A DNA stretch of 64,000 nt from CAYLHF01 sp964383365 (GCA_964383365.1 CAYLHF010000001.1:1-64000); one strand, 5' to 3'; counted from the first letter of the stretch, positions 44,034 through 52,908 are shown. The notes: generated by a model not told the origin, from the letters alone. Numbers and translations are program-made.

Positions 44034-44899
44034 TTTTGCTTCCTGACGCTAAACCTCCCCTGGTATTTCTCTCCCGCCGAAGCGGCAAATCCATCCCAGT
44101 TGACAGGAGGTTTCGAGTCTCAGCTATCCGTTTCATGGTTTCCCACTACTCTGGCGATCCGATTCACAGTTGCCTGCTACTCAGGATCATACGTTCCGTC
44201 CTTTTACAAACTTTCCGTATCGTCTGCGCCGTATGGGCACACGACGAGACATATAACCCGTAGACCTCAGGGCTCCGACTCGGACTCCGAAGAATCTTTC
44301 GTCAGCTCCCCTCTACTCATGCCTTCCCTCATCCCGAAAGACGAGTTCCTGCACTCGTAGGGCCGCTCACTCTGCTTTGATCCGAAAACCAATGCATCGT
44401 TCACAACTTTTCTCCCTTCTGATAATATTTCGAAAAACACCATCAGTTTGTAGAGAGATTTTTCGCACCAACCACCGTATGAGAAGTTTTCAGTCACGGT
44501 CTCGGCCGAAGCCTCCACCAGTCAGAATCATTCTCAGCAGCTGATACTCTCTTCACTTCAGGATCCACGCCGGGACGATTCACCTGTAGATTCAGAGTTG
44601 GTCGCTCTCCCGTTCAGATTCGGTTCGAGATCGAAATCCCTCTCCTCTTCCGCCCGGTCCGCCATTCTTTTCGTCCAGATTGTCCGTTCAAATCTTTCCC
44701 ACCTTGCGGTGAGTCCAATCCGAGCAGGTCTGGTCGTCAATCCTGGCGTAGACACAGCTCCAGTCATACACTCTCGAGAAGTAGATGGCCATCAACACCG
44801 GGTCTGAGCTTGGTCCATGAAATCTTTCGATTTCACTCGGGCTAACCTCATGCAGCCTAGAGACTCAGTCGCGTCAAGGAACAAGTGCCGTCAGGCACT
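44006..44899 (-). ncRNA. Candidate large structured non-coding RNA (about 890 nt)
   Basis: Minus-strand interval with no convincing protein. A consensus sigma-70 promoter points into it (-35 TTGACT at 44934-44929, 17 nt, -10 TATAAT at 44911-44906) and a hairpin with seven Ts closes it at 44033-44006. Helices readable by eye (plus coordinates): 5' hairpin AGTGCC/GGCACT at 44884-44899; CTCACC-GCAA-GGTGGG at 44698-44713; ACGAGT/ACTCGT 44341-44358; GATTC-TTCG-GAGTC 44283-44296; a 10-bp helix 44221-44246; two adjacent helices 44189-44220 and 44156-44188; GTGG-GAAA-CCAT 44135-44146; and AAACCTCC/GGAGGTTT closing 44051-44113, which encloses CCGC-TTCG-GCGG 44074-44085. GNRA and UUCG loops are hallmark of stable RNA. 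RNase P and tmRNA signatures were sought and not found. Class unknown. Confidence 0.72.
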
Positions 44900-44905
44900 G
44901 GGCCC

Positions 44906-44934
44906 ATTATATCCCGAGTCTGTGCTGAAGTCAA
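44906..44934 (-). promoter_or_regulatory. Near-consensus sigma-70 promoter for the ncRNA
   Basis: TTGACT (44934-44929) and TATAAT (44911-44906) are separated by exactly 17 bp on the minus strand. Predicted transcription start is around 44899-44900, exactly where the 5' hairpin begins. It is the best promoter match noticed in the window. Confidence 0.8.
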
Positions 44935-45064
44935 TAGCAAGGTGTTTCATTTTATTCCACAAAGAGTTCACACGGTTGTCCACAGATGGTTAACAACGAC
45001 CTACGGACTGCTCGTCCCCCTGAAATCAGCGTGTGTGAAGAATATAGAATTGCCGTATATGCGC

Positions 45065-45096
45065 AAAAAGCCCGACCGTAAACGATCGAGCTTTTT
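45065..45096 (-). terminator. Terminator-like hairpin downstream of the rhomboid gene
   Basis: AAAAAGC pairs with GCTTTTT around an inner stem with two mismatches. On the minus strand it ends in five Ts and lies about 180 bp past the rhomboid stop, which insulates the ncRNA promoter from readthrough. It could also work on the plus strand. Confidence 0.65.
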
Positions 45097-45272
45097 GGTG
45101 CCCATAGTCAATACGCGACTGAGAAATCCCTGTCAGGATTTAAAATCCAGGCGGCATGATTGTTTGAAGATAATCATCGTATCGGAATTTAACAAGACAA
45201 TAACGGTTAATACCCCGCTCAGTGACGTTTATCCCACATATTCACCCCTAATTACCGTATGCAATAACGGTC

Positions 45273-46007
45273 TTAACGGAGTTGATTCAAGAATATATCC
45301 CATGCCTCCGGCTTCAACAGCAACGTCATTATCACCCCTCCTATCGCACCACCGAGATGGGCATCGTGTGCGATCCGGCCTCCATCCCCTGCAGTCTGCT
45401 GTCTCATGGCATATAGAGAGAAACCGACAAAGGCGATGGCAAAGAGCCATGCAGGAATCCACAGGACAAAAAACAGCCCGATCTTGCTGAACGGATTGAA
45501 CAGGCAGAACGAAAACAGGATTCCGGAAATAGCCCCGGACGCTCCTACGGCGGAATACGATTCCGAAAGTCGATGCCGAGCGTATGCCAGGAAATGGGCG
45601 GTCAGTTCCGAGAATAGATAGACCAGGACAAATACAACGGGTCCAAGTCTGAGTTCGAGATATGGGCCGAAGAAGTACAACGTCATCATGTTGAACGCCA
45701 GATGCATATTTCCCGCGTGTACGAATCCGGCTGTAATAAAGCGGTAATACTCACGATCCTGTCTGATTTTATCGGGACGAAATGCCATCCTCCCTACCAG
45801 AGACGGCTCCATGTACACGGCATAGATTCCCACGATTACGTTTATCAGAATTAGAATGAGGGTAACGGGAGTTTCGGACAGGGTCATCATGTAGCGGGTG
45901 GGAATTTCGTTTCCGGGTGGACTGTCGAGGCCGTCTACGGTATGTACCTCCCGAAGTTCGACCGCTGTGTCGTGACACAGGCGTCGCATCCTCGATTTCG
46001 CAGCCAT
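45273..46007 (-). CDS. Rhomboid-family intramembrane serine protease
   Basis: A 244-aa membrane protease with six hydrophobic segments. The catalytic serine is in VGASGAISG and the histidine in AHDAHLGGAIGG, with the L1-loop pattern YYRFITAGFVHAGNMHLAFNMM before them. The ATG at 46007 adds 39 polar residues before MMTLSETPVTLILILINV; an internal ATG at 45890 may be the real start. Substrate unknown. It is followed by 180 bp to a terminator and precedes nothing on the same strand until the ncRNA. Confidence 0.88.
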   Translation of the reverse strand: MAAKSRMRRLCHDTAVELREVHTVDGLDSPPGNEIPTRYMMTLSETPVTLILILINVIVGIYAVYMEPSLVGRMAFRPDKIRQDREYYRFITAGFVHAGNMHLAFNMMTLYFFGPYLELRLGPVVFVLVYLFSELTAHFLAYARHRLSESYSAVGASGAISGILFSFCLFNPFSKIGLFFVLWIPAWLFAIAFVGFSLYAMRQQTAGDGGRIAHDAHLGGAIGGVIMTLLLKPEAWDIFLNQLR

Positions 46008-46079
46008 GAATCGCGACTGACCAGACGCTACGACTGGCAACGCGTACAGACAACAACTACCCCCAACACCGGGGCCGCC

Positions 46080-46730
46080 TCATGCGGCCAGATCACTGAC
46101 AAGACGATGTTCGATAGCCGGGCGATCCTGACTTGTCATCAGTCGCTCATGTCGGTCCCTGACTCGATGCTTGAAACGGGTCATTCGCATTCGGAGTGAC
46201 GTCTCGGAAGTATCCAGGATTCCGGCTATTTCCGAATACGTCAATTTCCCTGCCAATATGCGGTAGTGGATGATGGAGCGAATGGACGCATCTGCATGAT
46301 TCATCTCATGTCGGATCAGATGGCATTTGATGCGATCCGTGTCGTCTATGGAATTATCCTCGATATATCCGGTATGTCTCTGGCCTCTTGTCTCGAGTCT
46401 CTCCACGATGTCAGCATCCAGCGTGCAAACGCGTTTACTACGGATCCTTTCTCTTTTCAGAAACCTGGCCAGATTATTCTTCATCATTCTTCGAGCGTAG
46501 TGGATGGGAGATTGCACACTCTGCCACGACTTGCTGAACTCAATCACGGTGTCACATGCCAAATCCTGAGCATCTTGGTGCGACAGTCGCTGCTCAGTCG
46601 AAACCTTGGTATAAAAATAATCGAGGGCTAATCGATAGAGCCATGTAAGCAATTGTGATTTTGCCTCCGCTATTCCTGACTGTGCATCCAATAGAAGTTC
46701 TTGTATCGCGTCAGGCGTGATGTATTTCAT
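46080..46730 (-). CDS. ECF-type RNA polymerase sigma factor
   Basis: A 216-aa sigma-70-family protein of ECF size. Region 2 (LLTWLYRLALDYFYTKV, DAQDLACDTVIEFSKSW) and region 4 (LTYSEIAGILDTSETSLRMRMTRFKHRV, a helix-turn-helix) are both visible. The ATG at 46730 is preferred over an in-frame upstream start. No anti-sigma gene is adjacent, so its control is unclear. It is divergent from the UspA gene, about 190 bp away, and could regulate it. Confidence 0.75.
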   Translation of the reverse strand: MKYITPDAIQELLLDAQSGIAEAKSQLLTWLYRLALDYFYTKVSTEQRLSHQDAQDLACDTVIEFSKSWQSVQSPIHYARRMMKNNLARFLKRERIRSKRVCTLDADIVERLETRGQRHTGYIEDNSIDDTDRIKCHLIRHEMNHADASIRSIIHYRILAGKLTYSEIAGILDTSETSLRMRMTRFKHRVRDRHERLMTSQDRPAIEHRLVSDLAA

Positions 46731-46923
46731 GTTTCGAAGATCACTGCAGTATCGATCACACATGGTTTTCGTATTGGATAGTATCGGGTATCAGACCCCG
46801 AGACACGTCGTGAGACCTTTCATAACCTCCGAATCTATTTTTTTTGGCAACTGTGAGGATCAAAGACGACCTTTGCAGAAAAGAGACAGTGTCGGATCAT
46901 CAATCCTGACTCGGACGGCAATC

Positions 46924-47379
46924 ATGAAACTATTATTCGCCACTGATTTACATGAACCACTCGCGATTACCGAATACATCCAGGTTCTGGCTGAGGCACT
47001 GGCGGCTGAACTCTTTGTTATTCACGTCCACGTACCCACCGCCAGCACGCCTCTTGCAGTCGATCCCATGAGTGGATTCGGAGAGATCGCATACACGATG
47101 TATGATCCTACTACGGCGCACTACCAGGAAGAGGCTGAAAATTCTGCTTTTCAGTCGTTTCTCTCCGAACGTTTTACCAGACCAATCCGGCCCGCCATTC
47201 TTCCGGGGGATCCGGCGCGCGTAATTCTCGCGAACGCAGATTCAATCGGTGCAGACATCATCGTCCTATCCAAACGACATCACAAAAGCGTGGAGCGTTT
47301 TCTCATGGGCAGCGTAACCAAAATGGTAGCTAGAGAATCCACACGACCGGTTCTGCTGCTTCCGATAAAATCTTACTGA
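46924..47379 (+). CDS. Universal stress protein (UspA family)
   Basis: A 151-aa UspA-fold protein starting at the ATG at 46924 (MKLLFATDLHEP). The ATP-binding-type motif is partly present in DIIVLSKRHHKSVERFLMGSVTKMVARESTRPVLLLP, where G-x2-G-x9-G(S/T) reads MGSVTK. Single domain. Function in stress tolerance is assumed from the family. Its end overlaps the convergent dsbD stop by 7 bp. Confidence 0.87.
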   Translation: MKLLFATDLHEPLAITEYIQVLAEALAAELFVIHVHVPTASTPLAVDPMSGFGEIAYTMYDPTTAHYQEEAENSAFQSFLSERFTRPIRPAILPGDPARVILANADSIGADIIVLSKRHHKSVERFLMGSVTKMVARESTRPVLLLPIKSY

Positions 47380-49394
47380 CGACGCGCGTGGGCGGAAAGT
47401 CCGGCGTCCAGAAACGCCGCAAATTCTTCAACGTCCATGATGCCGCTGCGCCGTGCAAGTAAATGTCGATCCTCCGCGTTCACGATGGCATACGTAGGCA
47501 ATGCAACCGTTCCCGTCAACTTCAGCTGAAACCGATTGAAATCGTCCCCGAGTTCCAATCCGTCCGTATAAAGACGGAGCAGCACGAAGTCGTTTTCGAA
47601 TCTGTCAGCAATCGGTTTTCTAGGGAAGACATTGGCTTCCATCTCTCTGCAGTTGGTACATGTGTAACCGGTAAAATCAATCATCACCGGTTTCCCCTCG
47701 TCCGTTGCAGCTGCAAACGCTCCTTCTATATCGTCTGTGTGCCATGACGCGTCGTCAGAGACACCAACCCCCGGCCCCGTCTGCTGCATCAACGTCAGAA
47801 TACTGACGTCGGTACCCTGCCTCGGAGGCAGATATGCGTCGAGCTTATTCAGTGGTGCTCCGAGAAGACCAGGCAACATGTAGAGTCCGAAAATGAAAAA
47901 TCCGGCCGCTCCGAGAACACGACCCACTCCCACAGTCTCCACGGGCGCCTCATGCGGTAGCCGCACCTTACCCAGCAGGTAGAAGCCGGAGAGAAGAAAA
48001 ATGACGAGCACGTACGCAATTCCAAACGGTCTCGAGATGATCGACCAACCCCAGATAAGATCCACGTTAGAGATAAACTTGATTGCCGCTGCCAGTTCAA
48101 TAAAGCCCAGAACGACTTTCATCGAAGTCATCCATGACCCGGAACGGGGAAGTGCATTCAGCGCGTTGGGGAATAGCGCAAAAAGAACGAATGGCAGGGC
48201 GAACGTAGCACTGTAGGCCAACATTCCGGCAAGAGGATAGAGCCACGTACCACCGGAAGCTGCAGCGAGCAAGCCTCCTACAAACGGTGCTGTGCATGAG
48301 AATGAAACCAGCGTCAGTGTCAGACCCATGAATATCACGCCCACAAAACCGGACCGTTCATTTCCCTGACGATCGAAAAAATTGATCAAAGACGATGGCA
48401 GACGCAATTCATAGAGCCCAAGAAGCGAGAGGGCGAATCCTACCAATACAACGAAGATCATCAGGTTCACCCACGGGTTCGAGGCGATACGCTGTGCACC
48501 GGCGGCTCCAACCATCGTAGCAGCGAGGACCCCAATTCCTGTGAACGTGATGACGATTGCGGCACCAAACACCGACGCCATTCGAACGGCCTGTGGTCTG
48601 TCATCCGCGTGTTTCGAAAAATAGGATACGGTCAACGGTATCATGGGAAACACACACGGAGTCAGCAGTGAAGCCAATCCCGCTCCGATTGCCAGCAGTA
48701 TAAATGACCAGAAACCGGCGGCTCGAAGCGCCTCATAATCGGTCGAGGACGAAAGTAACTGAGAGTCTGATCCAGAGATCGGCGCTGCTGCGGCCGGGCC
48801 GAGCAGACTCGATACCAGTTCGTCTGAAGCAGCACAACCGGGACCTTCGCACGACGGATCCACCTGAATTGTCGCAGTCACAGTAACCGTTGTGGGGCGC
48901 AAACATATTCCACGGGAATCGCTACATATCTGAAATCGGATATCCGCATTCGCATCGTAGGCACCTCCTGAAACGTCTCCCTTTACGTGAATGCGGGAGA
49001 CAAACCGGGCCGTTTCGTGAAAAAACTTCAACACCATATCGAAATTTTCGTCTCTGGCCGTTTCGGGCTCTATCTGGTAGAGGGTCCCGAGATCGTCGAT
49101 AGCAGCAGGTAAATCGATCCACGAAATGGATACACCGTAGGGTCTGTTCGACACGCTGCTTTTCGGAGGTAACGTCTCGTCGAGGGCATACATTTTCCAG
49201 TCATCAGTGAGTGTAGCGTCGAAGACGACCAGGACGTCACTATCCGGAGCGATCGTTTCCGGCTGGACGGAGACATTCCACGATACATACTCTGTGGCCT
49301 CCCCGATACGCTCGAATTGAGCGACTGCGGTTTGATTGGTCAAATGCCATCCCAACAGGATGAGCAGGAGTGTTGCGATGCCGAATTTTCTCAT
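47373..49394 (-). CDS. dsbD: Thiol:disulfide interchange protein, DsbD family
   Basis: DsbD carries electrons from cytoplasmic thioredoxin to periplasmic thiol systems. The 673-aa protein has a signal peptide (to AVAQ), an N-terminal periplasmic domain (about 30-200), a transmembrane domain of eight segments (LLTPCVFPMIPLTVSYF and SFSCTAPFVGGLL carry its two cysteines), and a C-terminal thioredoxin domain with TGYTCTNCREMEANVF. All three redox-active cysteine pairs appear present. Useful for cytochrome maturation or periplasmic repair. It converges on the UspA gene. Confidence 0.93.
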   Translation of the reverse strand: MRKFGIATLLLILLGWHLTNQTAVAQFERIGEATEYVSWNVSVQPETIAPDSDVLVVFDATLTDDWKMYALDETLPPKSSVSNRPYGVSISWIDLPAAIDDLGTLYQIEPETARDENFDMVLKFFHETARFVSRIHVKGDVSGGAYDANADIRFQICSDSRGICLRPTTVTVTATIQVDPSCEGPGCAASDELVSSLLGPAAAAPISGSDSQLLSSSTDYEALRAAGFWSFILLAIGAGLASLLTPCVFPMIPLTVSYFSKHADDRPQAVRMASVFGAAIVITFTGIGVLAATMVGAAGAQRIASNPWVNLMIFVVLVGFALSLLGLYELRLPSSLINFFDRQGNERSGFVGVIFMGLTLTLVSFSCTAPFVGGLLAAASGGTWLYPLAGMLAYSATFALPFVLFALFPNALNALPRSGSWMTSMKVVLGFIELAAAIKFISNVDLIWGWSIISRPFGIAYVLVIFLLSGFYLLGKVRLPHEAPVETVGVGRVLGAAGFFIFGLYMLPGLLGAPLNKLDAYLPPRQGTDVSILTLMQQTGPGVGVSDDASWHTDDIEGAFAAATDEGKPVMIDFTGYTCTNCREMEANVFPRKPIADRFENDFVLLRLYTDGLELGDDFNRFQLKLTGTVALPTYAIVNAEDRHLLARRSGIMDVEEFAAFLDAGLSAHARRQ

Positions 49395-49586
49395 GGGTTA
49401 TTCTGGTCCTCAGATGGTCCCTGTCTGGAAAGTGTGAGGAAATTGAGATTGAAAAGTTACGATGCTCCCGATTGATTCGTTCAACTCCGTCCGGTTTCTC
49501 TTAAACACACCACGTACTTCACATACGTATCCGTCAACTTCAGACGTGTCGAAACCGGTTTCTCTTCCCATTTTCGTACGGTCCAC

Positions 49587-49625
49587 AAAAAGTCAGGGGC
49601 GTTCGCCTGTGGCGAACGCCCCTGA
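49587..49625 (-). terminator. Intrinsic terminator of the ribosomal-protein operon
   Basis: A perfect 15-bp stem (TCAGGGGCGTTCGCC, 3-nt loop TGT) followed on the minus strand by five Ts. It lies 118 bp beyond the rplI stop and before dsbD, so the operon prfA-rpsF-rpsR-rplI ends here. The rest of the 350-bp gap has no reading frame. Confidence 0.88.
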
Positions 49626-49743
49626 TAAAACTTTCCGGGCAGTATGGATTACGTCATTACAGACGCCGGAGTGTTAACACTGGACCGTACTTCAAGAGAA
49701 ACGAACGGTCTGTAACCGTACAGATCATCCAATCTGGCATCGG

Positions 49744-50208
49744 TTACTCAGCTTCGAGTACCGCTCCCTCAGGTTCTACCCTGACTTTTACCTGACAGGA
49801 TACTTCCGTATGAACCTTGACGGTCGCTGAGTAGACTCCCGTAACTCGAATATCGTCGTTCAGTGTAATCTGTCTACGGTCAAGAACGATTCCGTGCCCG
49901 GCAAGAGATGTCGCGATATTCTGTGCTGTCACAGAACCGAAGATTCGGTTCTCCTCACCAACCTTGGCCGTAATGACAACCTCGACCGATTCGATCTCCT
50001 TGGCCAGACGCTCCGCGTCCTCCTTTTTCTTGGCATGTTTTCGTGCCGACTGACGGTGCTCTTCTTCAATCGCCTTAATGGCCGTCGGGGTAGCAAGGCG
50101 TCCCCAGCCATTTGGAATGATGAAGTTGCGACCGTATCCGTTTTTGACATTGACGACCTGGCCCTGTTCACCAAGATTTTCAACGTCCTTCAAGAGAATA
50201 ATTTTCAT
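49744..50208 (-). CDS. rplI: 50S ribosomal protein L9
   Basis: L9 binds 23S rRNA near the L1 stalk. The 154-aa protein starts MKIILLKDVENLGEQGQVVNVKNGYGRNFIIP, the standard L9 N-domain, followed by a charged connecting helix (EEEHRQSARKHAKKKEDAERLAKEI) and the C-domain with IFGSVTAQNIA. It follows rpsR by 53 bp. Confidence 0.96.
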   Translation of the reverse strand: MKIILLKDVENLGEQGQVVNVKNGYGRNFIIPNGWGRLATPTAIKAIEEEHRQSARKHAKKKEDAERLAKEIESVEVVITAKVGEENRIFGSVTAQNIATSLAGHGIVLDRRQITLNDDIRVTGVYSATVKVHTEVSCQVKVRVEPEGAVLEAE

Positions 50209-50261
50209 GATCCGTCCTGTTGTTGGCGATCCGATACCGGATCAACCCAATAAACGATTAC

Positions 50262-50468
50262 CTATTTCAGTGTATCAGCCACAAATGGGATCAGTGCAAG
50301 GTGCCGGGCACGCTTTACACCGCGCGTCAACTGACGCTGAAACTGTGCCGGTGCACCGGTTACTCTTTTGGGAAGAATTTTTCCCTGTTCGTTTAGATAT
50401 CGCTTCATAAGATCGATATCCTTGTAATCGACGTATTCGATTTCCTTGATATTTACCTGACTGGCCAT
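50262..50468 (-). CDS. rpsR: 30S ribosomal protein S18
   Basis: S18 pairs with S6 on the platform of the small subunit. The 68-aa product is NIKEIEYVDYKDIDLMKRYLNEQGKILPKRVTG, then QRQLTRGVKRARHLALIPF, the classical S18 core. It is at the short end of the family (about 70-90 aa), with little N-terminal extension. It lies between rpsF and rplI as usual; ssb is absent. Confidence 0.95.
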   Translation of the reverse strand: MASQVNIKEIEYVDYKDIDLMKRYLNEQGKILPKRVTGAPAQFQRQLTRGVKRARHLALIPFVADTLK

Positions 50469-50522
50469 AACAATCGTATCCAGATTCTAAAAATGATTTG
50501 ATCAATTCCCGTCGGATCGGGT

Positions 50523-51044
50523 CTATTTCTCGGCGGTCTCTTCGGCGACCGGCTCGGCGGCGGCTTCGGCGACCGGCTCGGCGGCGGCTTCGGCGACCGG
50601 CTCGGCAGCAATCTTCACTGGTGCCGGTTTCGAAACCTCTTTTCGTGCCTTCCGAGGAGTATCCTTATCCTTACCAACCTCCTCCGTTCCACGTCCCGCA
50701 AGACGTTCTCGCGAGTCGTGATTATTCTCGTAGTAACGAATCATCTTTGCGTCCAGCCTGAGCGTCAGGTACCGCAAGATGTTATCGTTGATTTCAAGCG
50801 CGCGCTCCAACTTCGGAATAATCTCACCGGAAGAACGGAAATACATATTCACGTAGTATCCGTTTCGTTTTTTCTGAATCGGATAAGCGAGCCGACGGCT
50901 CCCCCACTCATCGACTTCGACGACCTCTGCTCCGGCCTCTGTGACGAATGCAGTTACGCGTTTGATGATATCCTTTATTTGATCATCGCTGATCACCGCG
51001 TTGACGATATACGTCAACTCATACATATTCGGGCTGACTGCCAT
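50523..51044 (-). CDS. rpsF: 30S ribosomal protein S6 with Ala/Glu/Pro repeat tail
   Basis: The ATG at 51044 (MAVSPNMYELTYIVNAVI) is chosen since the family starts MYELTYIV; the frame extends upstream as noise. The 173-aa product is far longer than normal S6 (about 95-135 aa): the S6 core ends near residue 105 and a disordered tail follows, ending in three copies of AEPVAEAA-type repeats. The tail is encoded by a 24-bp tandem repeat. S6 tails are tolerant of length change, so the protein is likely functional. Confidence 0.93.
   Translation of the reverse strand: MAVSPNMYELTYIVNAVISDDQIKDIIKRVTAFVTEAGAEVVEVDEWGSRRLAYPIQKKRNGYYVNMYFRSSGEIIPKLERALEINDNILRYLTLRLDAKMIRYYENNHDSRERLAGRGTEEVGKDKDTPRKARKEVSKPAPVKIAAEPVAEAAAEPVAEAAAEPVAEETAEK
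50541..50606. repeat. 24-bp tandem repeat in the 3' end of rpsF
   Basis: Two perfect 24-bp units (50541-50564, 50565-50588) plus 18 bases of a third, TTCGGCGACCGGCTCGGCGG as the start. The period is a multiple of three and adds Ala/Glu/Pro/Val octapeptides. Confidence 0.9.
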
Positions 51045-51208
51045 TGAATCCCCTTGGATTAGTGTGACTTGCTTGCGCCCCCCGTCATTGCGAGGAGCAG
51101 GGACTATCGAGCCAAGCAATGTAAGTAACCCAACATCTGATTACTATATTTCGAACCTAAGTTCGCATTAACTGCACATTTTAAAGATCGCCTCCGTGTC
51201 ACTGGTCA

Positions 51209-52285
51209 TCACAGATTTGCCAATCGGTCGGCATTCTCGGCCGTCCTTAGTGCCTTGGTGATTTCCTCCAGGCTTCCGTTGATTACTTTTTCGAGCGCAT
51301 AGTTCTTGCTGTCGCCTTCCAGTCGATGGTCGGTGACCCTACCCTGGGGCCAGTTATACGTCCTGATCTTGGCGGATCTATCTCCGGTACTGACCATCGA
51401 ACGCCGAACCTCACTACGTTCCGACTCCAATTTTGCCAGTTGAACATCATACAGCCTGGAGCGCAGAACACGCATCGCTTTGTCCCTGTTCTTGTGCTGA
51501 CTCTTCTCATCCTGACAGGTTACCACCAGACCCGTTGGGATATGTGTTATTCGTACCGCCGAGTCCGTGGTGTTCACACTTTGCCCGCCTGGTCCGCTGG
51601 ACCGGTACACGTCTATTTTTAGATCATTCGGGCCAATCTCGACATCCACTTCTTCCGCTTCTGGAAGGACAGCGACGGAGGCAGCCGATGTATGAATCCG
51701 GCCACTGGACTCCGTCGCAGGAACGCGCTGAACCCGGTGAACACCGCTTTCGTACTTCATCGTCCCGAAAGCACCAGTTCCATGAAGACTGAACACGATC
51801 TCTTTGAATCCGCCCTTGGTTCCTGCCGATGAGCTGATCAGTTCCGTTTTCCACCCCTTATTTTCCGCGAACCGGATGTATAACCGATACAGATCCCCTG
51901 CAAAAAGAGCGGCCTCGTCACCGCCCGTACCAGCCCTGACTTCGACAATGGCATCCTTCTCATCTTCTGGATCACGCGGGATCAACTGAAGTCGAAGCTC
52001 CTCTTCCAATCGGGGTAGGCGGAGTTCCAGATCTTCCAATTCTTCCCGGGCCATTTCCTGAACTTCCGGATCCGGCTCGCCAGAGACAAGATCTTCGAGT
52101 TCAGCCCGCTCTTTCAAGACCCGTTCATACTCTGTAATAGCATCGACCACAACCCGGAGTCTGACGTGCTCCTTGCCCAACCGGGCCATTTGCCCTGGAT
52201 CAACAGCGACCTCCGGGCGCGACATTTCCTCCGTCACGTCACGAAACCGACTTTTAATTCCCTGCAGACTGTCTGTATTGATCAT
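51209..52285 (-). CDS. prfA: Peptide chain release factor 1
   Basis: RF1 releases peptides at UAA and UAG. The 358-aa protein carries the GGQ tripeptide in SSGPGGQSVNTTDSAV and the stop-codon anticodon PAT in RVPATESSGRIHT, which is the RF1 rather than RF2 (SPF) form. The N-terminal helical domain and QLIPRDPEDEKDAIVEVRAGTGGDEAALFA region are normal. It heads the ribosomal-protein run; 165 bp separate it from rpsF. Confidence 0.96.
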   Translation of the reverse strand: MINTDSLQGIKSRFRDVTEEMSRPEVAVDPGQMARLGKEHVRLRVVVDAITEYERVLKERAELEDLVSGEPDPEVQEMAREELEDLELRLPRLEEELRLQLIPRDPEDEKDAIVEVRAGTGGDEAALFAGDLYRLYIRFAENKGWKTELISSSAGTKGGFKEIVFSLHGTGAFGTMKYESGVHRVQRVPATESSGRIHTSAASVAVLPEAEEVDVEIGPNDLKIDVYRSSGPGGQSVNTTDSAVRITHIPTGLVVTCQDEKSQHKNRDKAMRVLRSRLYDVQLAKLESERSEVRRSMVSTGDRSAKIRTYNWPQGRVTDHRLEGDSKNYALEKVINGSLEEITKALRTAENADRLANL

Positions 52286-52527
52286 CGGCTTCGAATGCGT
52301 CGACGTGATAAAAAGAACGGCATGTACGCCATGTATAATACTTGGTTCGACAATTCGGAACCGAGACTTTTTCTTTCATATTGGATCGCACAATGAGACT
52401 CATAATGGATGAAGAAGCTCTCCAGGAAGGATTTATCTTCCATTCCGGCGCATGAGTGGGCATCACGCATTCTGGCACGCTTTTGGTAATTCGATCAGCC
52501 AATCGCATAGGAACCCATTATTAGCCG

Positions 52528-52908
52528 ATGTTTGCATCTCCCTATCACCGACTGACTGCGTCGAATTCCGTGCGCGGAATCGCCCTGTGGATTCTGGCGT
52601 GTGCAGCTGTTTTTTACATTATCGACGGACTGGCAACTCGCCCGATTCCTGTGCAGGTCGAGTCGTTTCGTTCGCCCGGTATGAACGATGAACAGGTCCT
52701 CTCCATGGCTCTCCAGGCCGCCTTTTCCATGGAGCCTAATCCATGGTGGATACACGATCGAAATCCATACCTCGTTTTCGAAGAAGAGAGGGACTACCGG
52801 ATCAGCCCGCGAATGTATGCCGCTTTCGACCTCGAACTGACAACGGATGCTGCTTCGCAGCCTATTGCTCTGTTTAATACGCGCGTTGCCGGGGTCCAGA
52901 TACCCTGA
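52528..52908 (+). CDS. Hypothetical small membrane-anchored protein
   Basis: A 126-aa product with one hydrophobic helix near the N-terminus (GIALWILACAAVFYIIDGL) then a soluble part containing Trp-rich NPWWIHDRNPYLVFEEERDYR. No family recognised. It is isolated: divergent from prfA with about 240 bp between, and convergent with glmS (gap about 50 bp). A real gene is likely from its length and membrane-anchor layout, but unproven. Confidence 0.5.
   Translation: MFASPYHRLTASNSVRGIALWILACAAVFYIIDGLATRPIPVQVESFRSPGMNDEQVLSMALQAAFSMEPNPWWIHDRNPYLVFEEERDYRISPRMYAAFDLELTTDAASQPIALFNTRVAGVQIP

Noticed and set aside
43953..44360. Plus-strand 135-codon ORF
   Set aside because: Starts inside the GT2 upstream region, runs antisense through the ncRNA and terminator, and has a Ser/Arg/Pro composition unlike a real protein.
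44267..44767. Minus-strand ORFs of 83 and 69 codons inside the ncRNA interval
   Set aside because: Low-complexity Ser/Glu/Arg-rich translations without any domain, non-ATG starts, and they lie across strong helices; treated as chance frames in a purine-rich RNA.
44976..45238. DnaA-box-like sequences (TTGTCCACA at 44976-44984, TTATCCCACA at 45229-45238) near parAB suggesting an origin of replication
   Set aside because: Only one near match and two with an extra base; no dnaA, gidB or AT-rich DUE. Highly expressed genes on both sides are transcribed toward the site, the opposite of what an origin predicts.
43946..45273. rRNA, RNase P, tmRNA, SRP RNA or a group I/II intron as the explanation of the gene-free region
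   Set aside because: RNase P P4 motifs, tmRNA ends, the SRP tetraloop domain, group I core and group II domain V were looked for by eye and not found; no intron-encoded protein.
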